In this document: positions 8,036 to 17,454 of the stretch, in pieces | Layout of the letters: every line of letters begins with the position of its first letter | How positions within the stretch are numbered: position 1 is the stretch's first letter | From: Candidatus Vicinibacter affinis | Lineage (GTDB): Bacteria > Bacteroidota > Bacteroidia > Chitinophagales > Saprospiraceae | Length of the DNA stretch: 64,000 nucleotides | Direction: 5' to 3' | Assembly (NCBI GenBank): GCA_016714365.1 | Contig: JADJNH010000006.1 | Span: forward strand, 124,001-188,000 | Made by a program: the position numbers and the translations under genes | Notes under the pieces: generated by a model | Told to the model about the DNA's origin: nothing | What the model saw: the letters and a program-made list of their open reading frames with translations, nothing else | Database searches by the model: none

Positions 8036-10807
8036 TTAATTTCTTACAACTAATTTTTGGATAATGGAATGGCCATTATTTAAAACCAACAGATAAAATC
8101 CACTGCCAGGAAATAAACCCGCATTTAATTTCAGGCGGTTAAATTTATCTAACTGAAATTGATTGGACTGATATAACATTTTACCTTCCAGATTGTAAAT
8201 CTGTAAGTTTTGTGGTAAATTTTCCAGGTTAGAAAACTCGACATTCAGGTCGCCATCAAAGGGGTTAGGATAAACATGAAGTGAATTCAAATTGGTCTTT
8301 GGATCTGATGTTGCCGTGAGGTTTCTTTCTTCCAATTGAGGAGTGGACAGCTCAATATCGGAACCAATAACAAATAAGGGAATTGGAAAATGCTTTGAAG
8401 ACAATGCTTCATTCAGCATCCCGTTAAATTTGGATTTCACTCTGATTTTTAAAAATTTTCCATAAATCGTAAACAAACTAACATTAGAATTTAATAGTAA
8501 ACACCTCCAGTCACCACCCTTATTAATAATATAATCCACATCCTTGTTAAGATTTAAAATCGGAGATGATATATTAAGAACATCAAGTTTATTTTCATCA
8601 AACAATTGACCCAACTGAATACCATACACATTGTACTCTTCAGCTGTACTCATCCAAACATCATATTCCTCCCCTTGTCTGACACTAAAATTGTCAACGA
8701 AAAATTTAAAATTTTCAGCAGATCTGTATTCATTCAACTCATTCCTGAAGAAAAAGCTACTTCCATTAACATCCCCTTTAATCACCGGTACAATATCAAA
8801 ATCGAAACGCGGAAGGTTGACAATATTCTGATCTGAAACTTTTATTGGATTTAAAATATCCGCTGTATAAAGTTGGACAGATTCACATTTAAATTTAGTT
8901 ATAGAACCTAAAATGAAACGTCTGATATCAAAAATATCAAAAATGGTAATCTTATTATCACAATCAACATCGGCAGCAATTGATTCGTATGAATTAAATT
9001 TAATCTGGCCAAATAATCGTCGAATGATTTGAACCAAATCAAAAGTGGTTACGCCAAGAAAAGGAGGACTGGAAATTAATTCAGGAATCAAATAACCCTC
9101 TTGAGGATTTTTAGAAGTATCTATGCATAAACTATAATTTAAATTAGGAAAATTAATCGGTTCGCCACAAGCATATAAATTAAATTTATCAGCGCCGCTT
9201 TTCAATTTAAAGTTAAAATTTAATCGATTGGTAGAAGCACTTGATTGCAATTGATAATTTAAAATCCTACCGCCTAGAATATTTTTTGAGTTTGGTCCAT
9301 TGGCTTTAGCCACAATTTCTAAAGTTGACAAACAATATGTCCTGTTTCCAGCCAAATCTGTAACAAATAAAATTTTGATATATTTTTTACCGCTATCCAA
9401 TATATCAAATTTTTCTGATTTCACTAAACCCGCCGAATCAAAGGAAAAACTAATTTCACTACAATTATCATAACTACCTGCATCCAACAGATCAGGAAAT
9501 ACAGTTATCTCACCTGTGGGTGGCACATTAAGAATCAGATTTGAATTACACACCGCAACAGGCGGGATGGAGTCAGTCCCACAATAAACTTTAAAAATTT
9601 GAGTATGCATAAAGTTTTCACCTGAGCACCAATTCAGGACTGTCCATTGCCGTATTATCTTGTAATGAGTTCCGCATACATCGCTAAAACCAATTAATAC
9701 AGTATCTGAATACGCTTGACCAAATTGATGACACAAATCTAATACGGGACTTCCGGAAAAAGCAGGATCCGGAATATAGCCATCCATCCTTTGCCAAGTA
9801 TCCTTGCAATTAAGAGTTGGCAACTCCAATCCATCGTAATTTTGCAAATTTGAAAAAAGACTTGCATTCGTTCTTTGAAATTGAATAGTTTGGAGACAAA
9901 CTTTATTTACCCCACCAGGAATCTTAGCTATCCAAGATCTCTCAATTTCAGCAACATAAGTATCTGCACATTTTCGTTGGATAATTTTATCGGTAAATAG
10001 AACGCTTACTTTAGGGCAAAACTCACTGTATTGAACACTGTACTCTAAATCTGAAACCCGTTCTATTTTATATAGTGTTGAAAATGGGAATCCAATAATC
10101 ATAGGGTCCACTTCTTTAAAACAATTGGTCTGAATCGGATTGCAGGTAAATTCAAAATCGAGTGCAGGATCACAAGATCCTTGAATATTTATTACTACGT
10201 TTCCCCAGCAACTATTTCCGGAATTAGAATCCAAAACCGTATATTGAAATGAACGTGGTAAAGTTTCATCAATCTGAGTGAAAGACCTTGAGTTATTTCC
10301 AACCTTATAACTGATGTCGAAAATATGATCCTTACAATAGGACCCTTCCAGGAAATTGTCGACATCAATAGACAATGCTTCTCCAGCCTGGATATCAAAT
10401 TTAACTAAATCATTGCACACAAGTGATGGTGTACATTTAGTCACTGTAATTTCTGTCGAAGCGGAGGATTGATTACCTGCTTGATCTGTAGCATAAACCT
10501 GAACAGATATCTTCAAACCAGGGGAATTTACAACTTTCATCTTCTGATCTTGGGCATCTTTTGAAAATGAAAATTTCATATTTTCCAATAATGTACAATT
10601 ATCGATACAAAGACTCACCAAATCCTTTGCACTTAAGGAAATGTCAATAGAATTGTCCAGAGAAATTGTGTAATTGGATTTTAATGAGAAAAAAGGAGAC
10701 TGGCTATCATTCGTGCAATCTTGTGCATAAACTGTCGTGAAAGTAATCTTGAAAATAAAGAAAATAAAAAACCATTTGGTGTTGATTGGAAAATAAAATT
10801 TCTTCAT
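8036..10807 (-). CDS. Large secreted protein with dockerin-like segment and T9SS type A sorting domain
   Basis: A 923-residue exported protein. A signal peptide (about residues 1-29, ending VYAQ) leads into HYR/cadherin-like beta domains ('VYATDQAGNQSSASTEITVT', later 'DLAGNRTYCLSTLEI'). A dockerin-type-I-like pair of helices follows at about 590-640 ('TTFDLVQIIRRLFG' and 'DVDCDNKITIFDIFDIRRF'), with the Asp/Asn calcium-loop pattern. The last 80 residues are a type A sorting domain ('LHVYPNPFDGDLNVEF', 'LEGKMLYQSNQ', final 'QKLVVRN') that sends the protein through the type IX system. It is cysteine-rich for a Bacteroidota protein. It is the last gene of a unit with a sigma factor and its probable regulator (48-base gap). 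Ligand and role are unknown; adhesion or surface scaffolding is a guess. Confidence 0.8.
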   Translation of the reverse strand: MKKFYFPINTKWFFIFFIFKITFTTVYAQDCTNDSQSPFFSLKSNYTISLDNSIDISLSAKDLVSLCIDNCTLLENMKFSFSKDAQDQKMKVVNSPGLKISVQVYATDQAGNQSSASTEITVTKCTPSLVCNDLVKFDIQAGEALSIDVDNFLEGSYCKDHIFDISYKVGNNSRSFTQIDETLPRSFQYTVLDSNSGNSCWGNVVINIQGSCDPALDFEFTCNPIQTNCFKEVDPMIIGFPFSTLYKIERVSDLEYSVQYSEFCPKVSVLFTDKIIQRKCADTYVAEIERSWIAKIPGGVNKVCLQTIQFQRTNASLFSNLQNYDGLELPTLNCKDTWQRMDGYIPDPAFSGSPVLDLCHQFGQAYSDTVLIGFSDVCGTHYKIIRQWTVLNWCSGENFMHTQIFKVYCGTDSIPPVAVCNSNLILNVPPTGEITVFPDLLDAGSYDNCSEISFSFDSAGLVKSEKFDILDSGKKYIKILFVTDLAGNRTYCLSTLEIVAKANGPNSKNILGGRILNYQLQSSASTNRLNFNFKLKSGADKFNLYACGEPINFPNLNYSLCIDTSKNPQEGYLIPELISSPPFLGVTTFDLVQIIRRLFGQIKFNSYESIAADVDCDNKITIFDIFDIRRFILGSITKFKCESVQLYTADILNPIKVSDQNIVNLPRFDFDIVPVIKGDVNGSSFFFRNELNEYRSAENFKFFVDNFSVRQGEEYDVWMSTAEEYNVYGIQLGQLFDENKLDVLNISSPILNLNKDVDYIINKGGDWRCLLLNSNVSLFTIYGKFLKIRVKSKFNGMLNEALSSKHFPIPLFVIGSDIELSTPQLEERNLTATSDPKTNLNSLHVYPNPFDGDLNVEFSNLENLPQNLQIYNLEGKMLYQSNQFQLDKFNRLKLNAGLFPGSGFYLLVLNNGHSIIQKLVVRN

Positions 10808-10854
10808 GGGATAAAATTATAAGTGATAAATTGATTTTTAAATTATTACGATCT

Positions 10855-12231
10855 TCAACGAATCCTATAGGATAAACCTGCTTGAAATCTAAGAGAACTA
10901 TGCCTTTCACCGATACTGTTCTCCAGATCTCTCCAATACCATAATTCAGAAGAACCGGCAAGACCAACCATCCATTTAATTCCAGGTCGTATACTATATA
11001 CTACTTGCATTCCATACAAAACGCTGCATGGAGGTTTAGTTCTTGAAATATTTTCACCATAATTATCCAAATCAAGGGACCTTAATGAATTGTTCGAAAT
11101 CCTACCACTAAATTCCTGGTAAACTGGAACAGAAATTCCTGCATGATAAGAAAGGCTCCATTTTCTGTTCAAAGGATATTGGTATGAAATAATTGCAGGA
11201 ATAGAAAGCAGAGTTCTGCTGTGATAAAGTTTACGCGAAACATTCCTAAAACTCCGAACGTTTATTGAGCCCGTATCATAAGAAACAACTTTTTGCGCAT
11301 TTGTTTTTTCTGCAACAATTACACCATATAGAATTTGATTGACCGTATCTAGAAAATGTTGGTTTAACTGCAATAAAGCATATTGGTAATCTAAGCCAAT
11401 GCCAAATTTAAGTCTACTTTTTAGATCAGTTTGAAAAAGGATTGTGGCACTAAAAACATCCAAGGGTCGCTCTAAGGTTTTGCGGGTCAAATATCCGTTA
11501 CCGGAACCATTCAGACTTTGAAACAATTTACCATATGAACCCAACAAGCACATATCTACTTTAAAAGACTTTTTATGTCTCACATATTGACTCGATTCTA
11601 TGAGATTTAAATTGGAAGATAAGTTCTCTTTATTCAATAGCTGGCCATGAATTGAAACAGGTAATAAAGAAATGGTCAGAGAATCAAAAGGAGTAGCATG
11701 TCTGGAAGAATTACTACTAAAAGAATCCTGAAAACTTATAGAATTATTGGGAATATCCAGACTTATCTCAAAAAAACCATTTCCATCTGTTGTATTACCC
11801 TGTTCAGCAAATAAACTGGGATTGTCCTTGGTCAAATCAAATTTAAACTGGGTGGATTTTTTGGTTAGTTCCTGTTTGTTAATTTTTTGAGAAAGAATTT
11901 TTTGAGGATGGATTAGAATATTCGTTTGATTATTTTTATTGCCCATTACAATTTTGGTCAAATCGTCCTTCCCAACATTATTAACTTCCATTGAGTGGCT
12001 ATCTGGAGTGGACGCCAATTTAAATATACTGGATGGATGCTTAGAAACAAAATACACTAATGAAAGACAAGTCACTGTTACAGGCAATAATATCCAATAA
12101 ACTATCCCTCTGCGTCTCTTCTTTTTCTCAAGTTTTGGCAAAAGCAAATCCCATTCCAGGTCAGTATCTACCGGTATAGATTCTTTCCCAATGATAAGTT
12201 TTAACCAATGATCAAATGAAACTTTTTTCAT
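10855..12231 (-). CDS. Probable anti-sigma protein: cytoplasmic head, one membrane helix, barrel-like C-terminus
   Basis: A 458-residue protein whose start overlaps the ECF sigma gene by 20 bases. The N-terminal ~40 residues are cytoplasmic and end in a basic stop (KLEKKKRRRG). A single membrane helix follows (about 42-63, IVYWILLPVTVTCLSLVYFV), then a Ser/Asn-rich linker (about 65-210). The last ~240 residues have alternating glycine/aromatic strands ('KFGIGLDYQYALLQ', 'WSLSYHAGISVPV', 'FQAGLSYRIR') that resemble the outer-membrane beta-barrel domains of Bacteroidota. Overlap with the sigma gene and the topology suggest that the head binds and inhibits the sigma factor. The C-terminal part would be a periplasmic or barrel sensor. 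No named anti-sigma domain is recognised, so the role is inferred from context. Confidence 0.6.
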   Translation of the reverse strand: MKKVSFDHWLKLIIGKESIPVDTDLEWDLLLPKLEKKKRRRGIVYWILLPVTVTCLSLVYFVSKHPSSIFKLASTPDSHSMEVNNVGKDDLTKIVMGNKNNQTNILIHPQKILSQKINKQELTKKSTQFKFDLTKDNPSLFAEQGNTTDGNGFFEISLDIPNNSISFQDSFSSNSSRHATPFDSLTISLLPVSIHGQLLNKENLSSNLNLIESSQYVRHKKSFKVDMCLLGSYGKLFQSLNGSGNGYLTRKTLERPLDVFSATILFQTDLKSRLKFGIGLDYQYALLQLNQHFLDTVNQILYGVIVAEKTNAQKVVSYDTGSINVRSFRNVSRKLYHSRTLLSIPAIISYQYPLNRKWSLSYHAGISVPVYQEFSGRISNNSLRSLDLDNYGENISRTKPPCSVLYGMQVVYSIRPGIKWMVGLAGSSELWYWRDLENSIGERHSSLRFQAGLSYRIR

Positions 12232-12778
12232 ATCTAGTTGTGTATAGTAATTCCAATTTCTTTTTTAATAAAATGCGTGCTCTGGTCAATTGGGATCTGG
12301 AGGTACTCTCAGAAATTCCCAAAACGGAAGCAATGGCTGCATGATCCATGTTGTCAAAAACAAACATATTGAGTATTACCCTGTAACCATCCGGTAAATT
12401 TTGAATTTCTCTCAAAACCTCTTCTTCATGTAACACATCATGATCCACATGAATCAGCATTTCATTTTCAATTGAAATTTCGTCCAAGGGAAATATTTCC
12501 AATTTCTTTTTACTGAATGAAGAAAAAATACAATTTTTAGTAATGATGTAAACCCAGCCCAATAAGTCTCCTTGAGTATGATTAAAATTTCCAAGGCTTT
12601 TAAATATTTTGATATAGGCTTCCTGAAATAAATCCCGTGCATCTTCATGATTGCTGCAATATCTTCTACAAGTCGACATAACTTTAGCAGATGTAAAATC
12701 AAACAATTTCCGCTGGCAGGCTCTATCGTCGTCCAGACAACCATGAATAATAAGCTTTATTTCACTTCCCGTCAACAT
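12212..12778 (-). CDS. ECF-type RNA polymerase sigma factor (sigma-70 family)
   Basis: A 188-residue sigma factor of the extracytoplasmic-function class. Region 2 is seen at about 20-90 ('HEDARDLFQEAYIKIFKSLGNF'-type block, here with the DLFQEA core and 'GWVYIITKN'). Region 4 is at about 125-175 ('LPDGYRVILNMFVFDNMDH' and the helix-turn-helix 'VLGISESTSRSQLTRARI'). Length is normal. The gene lies between a surface lipoprotein gene (22 bases upstream) and the probable anti-sigma gene it overlaps. The whole unit therefore probably responds to an envelope signal and regulates itself. The ATG at 12778 fits the family start. Confidence 0.93.
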   Translation of the reverse strand: MLTGSEIKLIIHGCLDDDRACQRKLFDFTSAKVMSTCRRYCSNHEDARDLFQEAYIKIFKSLGNFNHTQGDLLGWVYIITKNCIFSSFSKKKLEIFPLDEISIENEMLIHVDHDVLHEEEVLREIQNLPDGYRVILNMFVFDNMDHAAIASVLGISESTSRSQLTRARILLKKKLELLYTTRYEKSFI

Positions 12779-12800
12779 GTATATTCAACCTTAAAATATA

Positions 12801-14528
12801 CTAAATTATGACCGCTCTAAAGAATACAATGTCTGAAAGGAATTTCTCCTTTGTTAAGTCATTCTCAATAATTACTTTTGGCAAAATACATTCCATAAAC
12901 TCAAAGCCATTTTCATTAAACAGAAAAATATCAGGTTCATCAATGACTTCTTTTAACTTGTAAACATTTTGTATAAAAGAAGAGTGAGTCATTCTCCAAT
13001 AAAAACCTCCTGATGGGTTAATCAGCTTTTCCAGGATCAACTTTTCGGAATACAATCCCTTGTTCCCATATTCAAAGATGAAAATGGTATTCTGAGAGTT
13101 TGCATTTGAAATTTTCCTTACCCTGCAATTGGAATACACCGTATCCGTCATATTAAAACTAAATCTAGCTAAACTTGTCATTTGGTCATCACAAAGTTTT
13201 AATACTAAATTTCCATTTGTATAAATATTAACTCTTTTGGAAAGACTGCTGACATTGTTTTTGATGTCAACCGCTGTAAGGGTATTGTCTTCCTCATTAC
13301 ATCCAAGCATTTTAATGGTATACTTACCGGATTCCCCAATTGGGAATACTAAGTAATTCTTCTCATTGTTGGACACAAGAATATAACCTTCAATGTTCGA
13401 ACTCCCATCACATTGGAGCACTGCCCCTGAAATCTCACTATAAAAAGGAATTACAGTAGATAAGGATATGTTTTTTACTAAATTCTGATCACTACCCAAA
13501 ATGTCGATTGAATGAATAAGCTGATTACATTCAGTTAAAACATTCAACCTTTGTGGCTCATTTTTTAAAAAGTATAATTTGAACTTTCCGGATATAGTAC
13601 TCCGACTGGTATATAATTGTTCATACTTAAAGTCATTACCAATGTTCACAAAACTCAATGGATTCCCAATTTTACTTTCTAATACACCAGTCACAGAAAC
13701 AAATTCATGGATTTCTCCAAGGCAGAGCTTTTCAGGATGTATTGTTTCAAATTGGTAACTGCCATTATCAAAAATAACCTTCGATTCAAATTTCCAAACA
13801 CTTTTTCCTTTGTCATAATAATAGATTTCATTCGCAGCATTAGGGGTCGGTGAATTTGGACTATATTTAAAACCAATTTTTTTTGAAAAATGCAGCAATT
13901 CTCCAGAATCAAAACTTCTGACTTCAATTCCCAGTAAATTATCCGGACGCAACAATTTATTTTGCCCATTATCTAATGACGAAAAATAGCTTGTTTGTCG
14001 ATGTGTTACAAGTTGTTCATTTCTAAATGCAGGGGCAATTCTATACTTTCCACTAAATGGAGCACCTGATTCTGTTAAGAGAGAATTTGCTGGAATGGTG
14101 ACCTCATATAAATTTCCGAAATTGAACAGTGCATCAGACTCCGATGAAAAAGAATTCGTAAAAACCTTCTCCTCTAAGGCAGTCCTCCTGAAGGAAGTAT
14201 CTCCAGCAAATCCATCTACAGGTTCAATACCATCAAAATAATTCTGTGCCCTTACAAAGAGATAATCCTGCAGATCATTTATATAAACATCTTTAAACCT
14301 ATAAAAACCATTCAAATCCGTAATCTGTTTAATCCCGCCTATGGAAACTTCTGCTCCTGATATGGGATTACCTCCAGGATCCATGACAACCCCAATGATA
14401 TTGGTTTGAATCAACTTGGTTGGGGGCTTTGGGTCCTCTGTATCGATTATGATCTTTTCGTCGCTTTCCCTACAGGAAAATATCCAGCATAGGCACCATA
14501 TCAAAACATAACATTTCTTCATACGCAT
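12801..14528 (-). CDS. Lipoprotein with carboxypeptidase-regulatory-like domain
   Basis: A 575-residue surface or periplasmic lipoprotein. The signal peptide ends in a lipobox with Cys at residue 19 (WIFSC). A carboxypeptidase-D-regulatory-like beta-sandwich follows at about 43-95 ('IIGVVMDPGGNPISGAEVSI', 'TDLNGFYRFKDVYI'), and a second similar fold is likely around 280-350 ('VTGVLESKIGNPLSFVNIG'). The rest is beta-rich with no recognised domain. It is the first gene of the unit with the ECF sigma factor. An ATG two codons later (MKKCYVLIW) is an equally good start. Role unknown; possibly a surface-exposed binding protein. Confidence 0.75.
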   Translation of the reverse strand: MRMKKCYVLIWCLCWIFSCRESDEKIIIDTEDPKPPTKLIQTNIIGVVMDPGGNPISGAEVSIGGIKQITDLNGFYRFKDVYINDLQDYLFVRAQNYFDGIEPVDGFAGDTSFRRTALEEKVFTNSFSSESDALFNFGNLYEVTIPANSLLTESGAPFSGKYRIAPAFRNEQLVTHRQTSYFSSLDNGQNKLLRPDNLLGIEVRSFDSGELLHFSKKIGFKYSPNSPTPNAANEIYYYDKGKSVWKFESKVIFDNGSYQFETIHPEKLCLGEIHEFVSVTGVLESKIGNPLSFVNIGNDFKYEQLYTSRSTISGKFKLYFLKNEPQRLNVLTECNQLIHSIDILGSDQNLVKNISLSTVIPFYSEISGAVLQCDGSSNIEGYILVSNNEKNYLVFPIGESGKYTIKMLGCNEEDNTLTAVDIKNNVSSLSKRVNIYTNGNLVLKLCDDQMTSLARFSFNMTDTVYSNCRVRKISNANSQNTIFIFEYGNKGLYSEKLILEKLINPSGGFYWRMTHSSFIQNVYKLKEVIDEPDIFLFNENGFEFMECILPKVIIENDLTKEKFLSDIVFFRAVII

Positions 14529-15626
14529 ATTAGATAACTATAACTACTTTAAGTCTATAGGTTTCGCTGCATGAAGGTCAAAAAAAAATCCCAAAATGAA
14601 GGATTTACTAACAAATTGAGACTTGAGCAGTCAAGCACCACCTATTGATTGCCTGAAGATTAAACAAATTTTAAATAAAACCATGGCAAAAATGTCAATT
14701 TGCAAAAAATAAAGAAACTATGGTAAATTTCCATCTTCCAAGCAACATTCTTCTTTGCTAATCCCAAAAAAACCTCATTGGGATGTTGTCAATATTGCAT
14801 AGCTTAAAACACTAAGCTAAGATTTTAATCCCCAAACCACATGTTTCTGAATCGCCAGCTTTTTGGACTTCCAAAGACGAAAGTGTGGAAGCAGTATGTT
14901 CCGGAATTTGCTCCAATTCCATAAAATCCATCAATCAATTCAACGAATTGCGTAAGCTAGGATAATCTGCAAAAAGAACGATTTTTATGCAAATCGGATA
15001 GGTATTGCTTAGAAAAGTAGGAACTGGTAATTATTATAGTATTAAATATTAGATCAATTCCATTTTTTAAAAAAAATACTCGTTCTTACTATTTGTTGAT
15101 TCAGAAAGGGTCCCATTACATTCTTGTTGCAATTCAATTGTAATCTCTGTAAATTTATGTGCCAGGAATAATCGTTTAGATGACACTTTAATAAGGTTCT
15201 ACTCCATTTAAATTAAGATGAACGTACGTAAATCCAACCTTTCCCTGATATATACGGAAACCGTAAAGTTTCTTAGCAATCAAAATCCTAAATTTTCTGT
15301 CACTGGATTATTACAATAAAGTGCAAAGTTAATTCATGCTGAATTGACTTAAAAATATGTAATCTATTATCTAACTATTTATTATATATATTTATTATTC
15401 ATATATTTATTTTCAGGATACAAAAATGTAAAATATTGAATATATTCACCTGACGTTTTCTTAAGATGATGAATGGAACTATTGACTATAAGGAATCTAT
15501 TCACAGAAAATGAATTAAACTTTGAGGAACCTTACATATAAAAGAATGAAAAGAAAGGTTTTAATTTTATTCCACCGATTAGAAAATGGGAGGCCACTTT
15601 AACTAAGCAAGAAAAACAACTAAAAA
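14529..15626. other. Long non-coding region between the sigma-factor unit and the accessory island
   Basis: About 1.1 kb without a gene. Its first part is the 5' region of the lipoprotein gene on the minus strand. It contains a small hairpin (ATCCCAA/TTGGGAT around 14760-14782) and the decayed pheT copy at 14864-15150. From about 15350 to 15450 it is very AT-rich (TATATTTATTATTC-type). The island starts after it. Confidence 0.7.
14864..15150 (-). pseudogene. Decayed copy of the pheT 5' end and its upstream DNA
   Basis: This segment aligns base by base with about 7620-7915, the first codons of pheT and the DNA in front of it. Shared blocks include 'GTTCCGGA' (14899 / 7659), 'CAATTCAACGAA', 'GGATAGGTATTGC' and 'AGAAAAGTAGGAA', in the same order and spacing. 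The start-codon region is mutated and only about 25 codons are represented, so it cannot make a product. Identity falls off at both ends; boundaries are approximate. It lies about 7.2 kb from the original, in the same orientation. Confidence 0.8.
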
Positions 15627-15716
15627 AATGAAAAATATAAGAAATAAAGTTCTGCAAAGCTTGCCAAATCTGTATAAGTATGCGAAGTGAAATATTGTAT
15701 ATATGTAAGTTAATTG
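15627..15716 (+). repeat. Left copy of the repeat flanking the recombinase
   Basis: About 90 bases that match 17455-17545 on the other side of the split recombinase. Both read GAAATAAAGTT-(CT/TC)-GCAAAGCTTGCC, later TATGCG, and end in AAGTTA(A/G)T. The palindrome visible in the right copy is degraded here. It may be a recombination site or the scar of a duplication. Confidence 0.65.
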
Positions 15717-15752
15717 ACCAAACTAAAAAATTACCCTATAAATTTGATTCCA

Positions 15753-16222
15753 ATGAATAACACAGAACAAATCTCTATCCCCTCTCCCCCGTTAAAAAAT
15801 ATTGATAAACAGCAGATCCGCAATGGCCAACACCAAGGAAAGGATGTATTGTTGTTAAACTTCCCGGAAAGTAATTCGATTCAGGAAGAATTGAGAAAAA
15901 ATCTCTCTTTGGGATGGAGTCCGGAAAATCAGAGCTGGTGGATCACTTTTACCAAGACTAATTACGAACTTGCCCTATCAGTCTTGCGCAAGTATGGCTA
16001 TGTTGTTTATCAAGGACTGATCCGCCTTAAGGCCGTGAATGAAAAATCTACTCCCAAAACCAATACCCCATCTGAAATCAGCTTACAAAGAATAGACTCT
16101 TTCAGCCGATGGATGAAAAGTTAGCGATACAGTGACAGCACTGTTAAAACATATACAGAAGCTGTTAAAACCTTCCTTAACTATTTCGGAAGCAAGCGGA
16201 TGGTTAAGATTAATGGGCAATA
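15753..16222 (+). pseudogene. Tyrosine recombinase, N-terminal part (stop codon and split)
   Basis: The N-terminal portion of a phage-type integrase. An N-terminal module of about 85 residues ('GKDVLLLNFPESNSIQEELR', 'GWSPENQSWWITFTKTNYEL') is followed by the start of the SAM-like core-binding domain. The reading frame meets TAG at 16122-16124 but continues beyond it in the same frame as 'YSDSTVKTYTEAVKTFLNYF', the usual core-binding helix, to about 16220. There it is cut by the methyltransferase segment. The ATG at 15753 is preferred to the TTG upstream. The rest of the gene resumes at about 16936. Confidence 0.8.
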
Positions 16223-16238
16223 ATAAAAAATAAAAACT

Positions 16239-16940
16239 ATGACAGAAATAATTTACACAGAAGAAAAAGGCGAATATTTAAAAAAAAATCCAACTTGGCA
16301 TGTTGAGGATTCGCCCTGGAAAGCAAAACAGATTATTAAAATGTTAAAACGCAATCCAATAAACCCAACATCTATTGCAGAAATAGGTTGCGGTGCCGGT
16401 GAAATATTAAATCAGTTACATTTATCAATGCCAAATTATTTGCGTTTTACGGGATATGATATTTCGAGTGATGCAATAAGTCTTGCAAAGACAAGGGAAA
16501 AAGAAAGATTAAAATTTATGCATGAAAATCTTTTGGAAACAAATGCAAGGTTCGATTTATTGCTTATGATCGATGTTTTTGAACATGTTGATGATTACTT
16601 AGGGTTCTTAAAATTGTGCAAAAGCAAAGCGAAAAATACGATATTTCATATTCCTTTGGATATATCGGCTCAGGGAATTTTGAGAAATAAACTTATGGAT
16701 GCACGAAATTCTGTTGGTCATTTGCATTATTTTATGAAGGAAACAGCACTTGCGACATTGGTTGATTCTGGTTATGATATTGTAGATTTCTTTTATACTG
16801 CAGGTTCTTTGGATTTACCAACAAAGACACTGCGATCGAAAATTGCAGTTTTACCAAGAAAATTAATGTTTAAACTAAATGAAGATATTGCTGTAAAACT
16901 ATTAGGAGGATTTTCATTATTAGTTCTGACAAAAAATTAA
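16239..16940 (+). CDS. Class I SAM-dependent methyltransferase inserted in the recombinase gene
   Basis: A 233-residue cytoplasmic methyltransferase. The SAM-binding motif I 'IAEIGCGAGEILNQL' is at about residues 47-61, the acidic end of strand 2 is in 'FTGYDISSDAI', and motif 'FDLLLMIDVFEHVDDY' is at about 106-121. The C-terminal third has no recognised substrate domain ('GHLHYFMKETAL' recalls methyltransferases acting on small molecules or surface glycans). Substrate unknown. The gene sits inside the recombinase: the recombinase frame is lost before its ATG and resumes at its stop codon. It is intact. No target-site repeat or transposase is visible at its borders. Confidence 0.85.
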   Translation: MTEIIYTEEKGEYLKKNPTWHVEDSPWKAKQIIKMLKRNPINPTSIAEIGCGAGEILNQLHLSMPNYLRFTGYDISSDAISLAKTREKERLKFMHENLLETNARFDLLLMIDVFEHVDDYLGFLKLCKSKAKNTIFHIPLDISAQGILRNKLMDARNSVGHLHYFMKETALATLVDSGYDIVDFFYTAGSLDLPTKTLRSKIAVLPRKLMFKLNEDIAVKLLGGFSLLVLTKN

Positions 16941-17445
16941 AGCCATCCTCCAAGCACCTTCCAACTTAAAACATAAAACCATGCTTTCCCTGATTTATTC
17001 CTGTGGACTCAGAAGCGAAGAACTCATCCAGTTAAAACCGGAACATGTGGACGGCAAAAGAAATATATTGATCATTAAACTGGCTAAGGGTAAAAAGGAT
17101 AGAATTGCACCACTTAGCAATAAAACCCTACAACTTATAAGAGCCTATTACGAGGCTTTCAGACCTCAAAAATTTCTGTTCGAAAGGCAAAGGGTGGGTG
17201 AAGTCTATGACTCCAGAAGTCTTCAAATGGTGTTGAAACAAAGTTTAATAAAGGCAAGGATCTCAATACCCGTTACCTTACATTGGCTTAGACACAGTTA
17301 TGCCACTCACTTATTAGAAAATGGCACAGATTTAAGATATATTCAGGAAATTTTAGGACACAGCAGCATCAAGACTACAGAAATCTATACGCATGTGAGT
17401 ACTAAAAGCATTCAAAAAATTGTTTCACCTTTTGACACATTATAA
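16936..17445 (+). pseudogene. Tyrosine recombinase, C-terminal catalytic part
   Basis: The frame picks up right at the methyltransferase stop with 'AILQAPSNLKHKTMLSLIYS', the usual sequence just before the catalytic domain. It carries the complete active-site set: Arg in 'CGLRSEEL', Lys in 'KGKKDR', 'HWLRHSYATH' (His-x-x-Arg), the His of 'LGHSSIKTT' and the Tyr of 'EIYTHVS'. About 60-70 residues of the core-binding domain are missing relative to XerC/D-like proteins, replaced by the methyltransferase. An ATG at 16981 could give a 154-residue catalytic fragment, but without the DNA-binding half it is unlikely to recombine. The extra domain of integron integrases is not seen. Confidence 0.8.
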
Positions 17446-17454
17446 CCAAATCCA

